From: Argopecten irradians
Taxonomy: Eukaryota; Mollusca; Bivalvia; Pectinida; Pectinidae
Assembly (NCBI RefSeq): GCF_041381155.1
Contig: NC_091135.1
Coordinates: 50,232,086-50,296,085 of the forward strand
Length of the DNA stretch: 64,000 bases
Reading direction: 5' to 3'
Positions 63,828 to 64,000 of this stretch are shown here, one piece after another (the first letter of the stretch is position 1; every line of letters begins with the position of its first letter). The notes beneath the pieces were generated by a model, which was given only the letters and a program-made list of their open reading frames with translations, did not search any database and had not been told where the DNA came from. A program made the position numbers and the translations under genes.

Positions 63828-64000
63828 GTTTAAACTGATTGATAAATGGTCAAAAAATGTATTAGAAATAATAGTTTGTCTTTGGAAAACATTTTTTCTG
63901 CGTTAAGCCAAATATGAAAAATTTGCTAAAAATTTACCATTTTTGAGCTTAAAATCCGATTTTTTCATTTCCTGCGTAAAAATAACTACATATGTTGGAT

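Larger units (their letters stand above)
60590..64000. mobile_element. Giant imperfect palindrome (long foldback element), right end cut by window
   Basis: The left half is repeated in reverse complement in the right half around a centre near 62,400. Outer block A (about 60,690-61,030) pairs with 63,837-64,000 and beyond. Block B (about 61,040-61,390), itself a diverged tandem copy of A, pairs with about 63,060-63,440. The block 61,430-61,560 pairs with 62,925-63,050, and 62,010-62,295 pairs with 62,500-62,775. Shared words include ATGACGTCATCA, AAATTTTTCATAT and CATATGCCC...ATACGCA. Both halves of the central part read as diverged copies of one coding-like sequence facing away from the centre. 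No transposase recognised. Confidence 0.7.

Overview
The window looks like gene-poor, repeat-rich nuclear DNA of a marine mollusc, most likely a bivalve and perhaps a scallop. The grounds are AT-rich intergenic DNA, spliced animal genes, an expanded cytosolic sulfotransferase family, a molluscan-type orphan GPCR relic, and SINE-like and foldback repeats of a kind familiar from bivalve genomes. The species is an inference; no marker gene fixes it.

Layout. 1-3.2 kb: no clear gene, one unrecognised exon-like stretch. 3.2-7.65 kb: about 200 copies of a 22-bp tandem repeat ending just before the splice acceptor of a single-exon glycosyltransferase-like gene (CDS 7,690-8,607, +). 9.5-10.6 kb: a TIR element. 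11.7-14.56 kb: a second, different 22-bp array of about 130 copies, open in all three forward frames, which makes long false ORFs. 14.7-16.1 kb: foldback and TTAA-flanked MITEs. 18.0-19.0 kb: a decayed class A GPCR. 20.2-24.6 kb: sulfotransferase A (-). 24.76-28.05 kb: a 3.3-kb TTAA-flanked transposon-like element. 29.75-30.01 kb: a CpG-rich promoter-like island with an ATG and a splice donor but no visible gene. 32.0-38.6 kb: sulfotransferase B (-), with a LINE tail split by a TA-flanked element and a 41-bp minisatellite in intron 1. 39-45 kb: palindromic elements, tRNA-derived SINEs, a full-length 531-bp SINE-like retroposon with a 12-bp target duplication, and a Crypton (tyrosine recombinase) relic. 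45.57-53.50 kb: a nearly whole, young BEL/Pao LTR element with matching 469-bp LTRs and a 5-bp target duplication. 54.1-55.2 kb: a hAT-like non-autonomous element. 56.4-60.5 kb: sulfotransferase C (-), whose first coding exon must lie beyond the right edge. 60.6-64.0 kb: a giant imperfect palindrome in the presumed intron 1 of sulfotransferase C.

The three sulfotransferases form a tandem family with the same intron positions and phases and nearly identical exon lengths (31/37, 201, 318, 101, 181, 113/110 nt). They probably transfer sulfate from PAPS to small acceptors in the cytosol. All three carry Arg where the phosphosulfate-binding loop usually has Lys, and the last exon shows a different relationship among the copies from the other exons, which suggests gene conversion. 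Most other sequence is mobile or tandemly repeated DNA. I see no operon-like or defence-type system.
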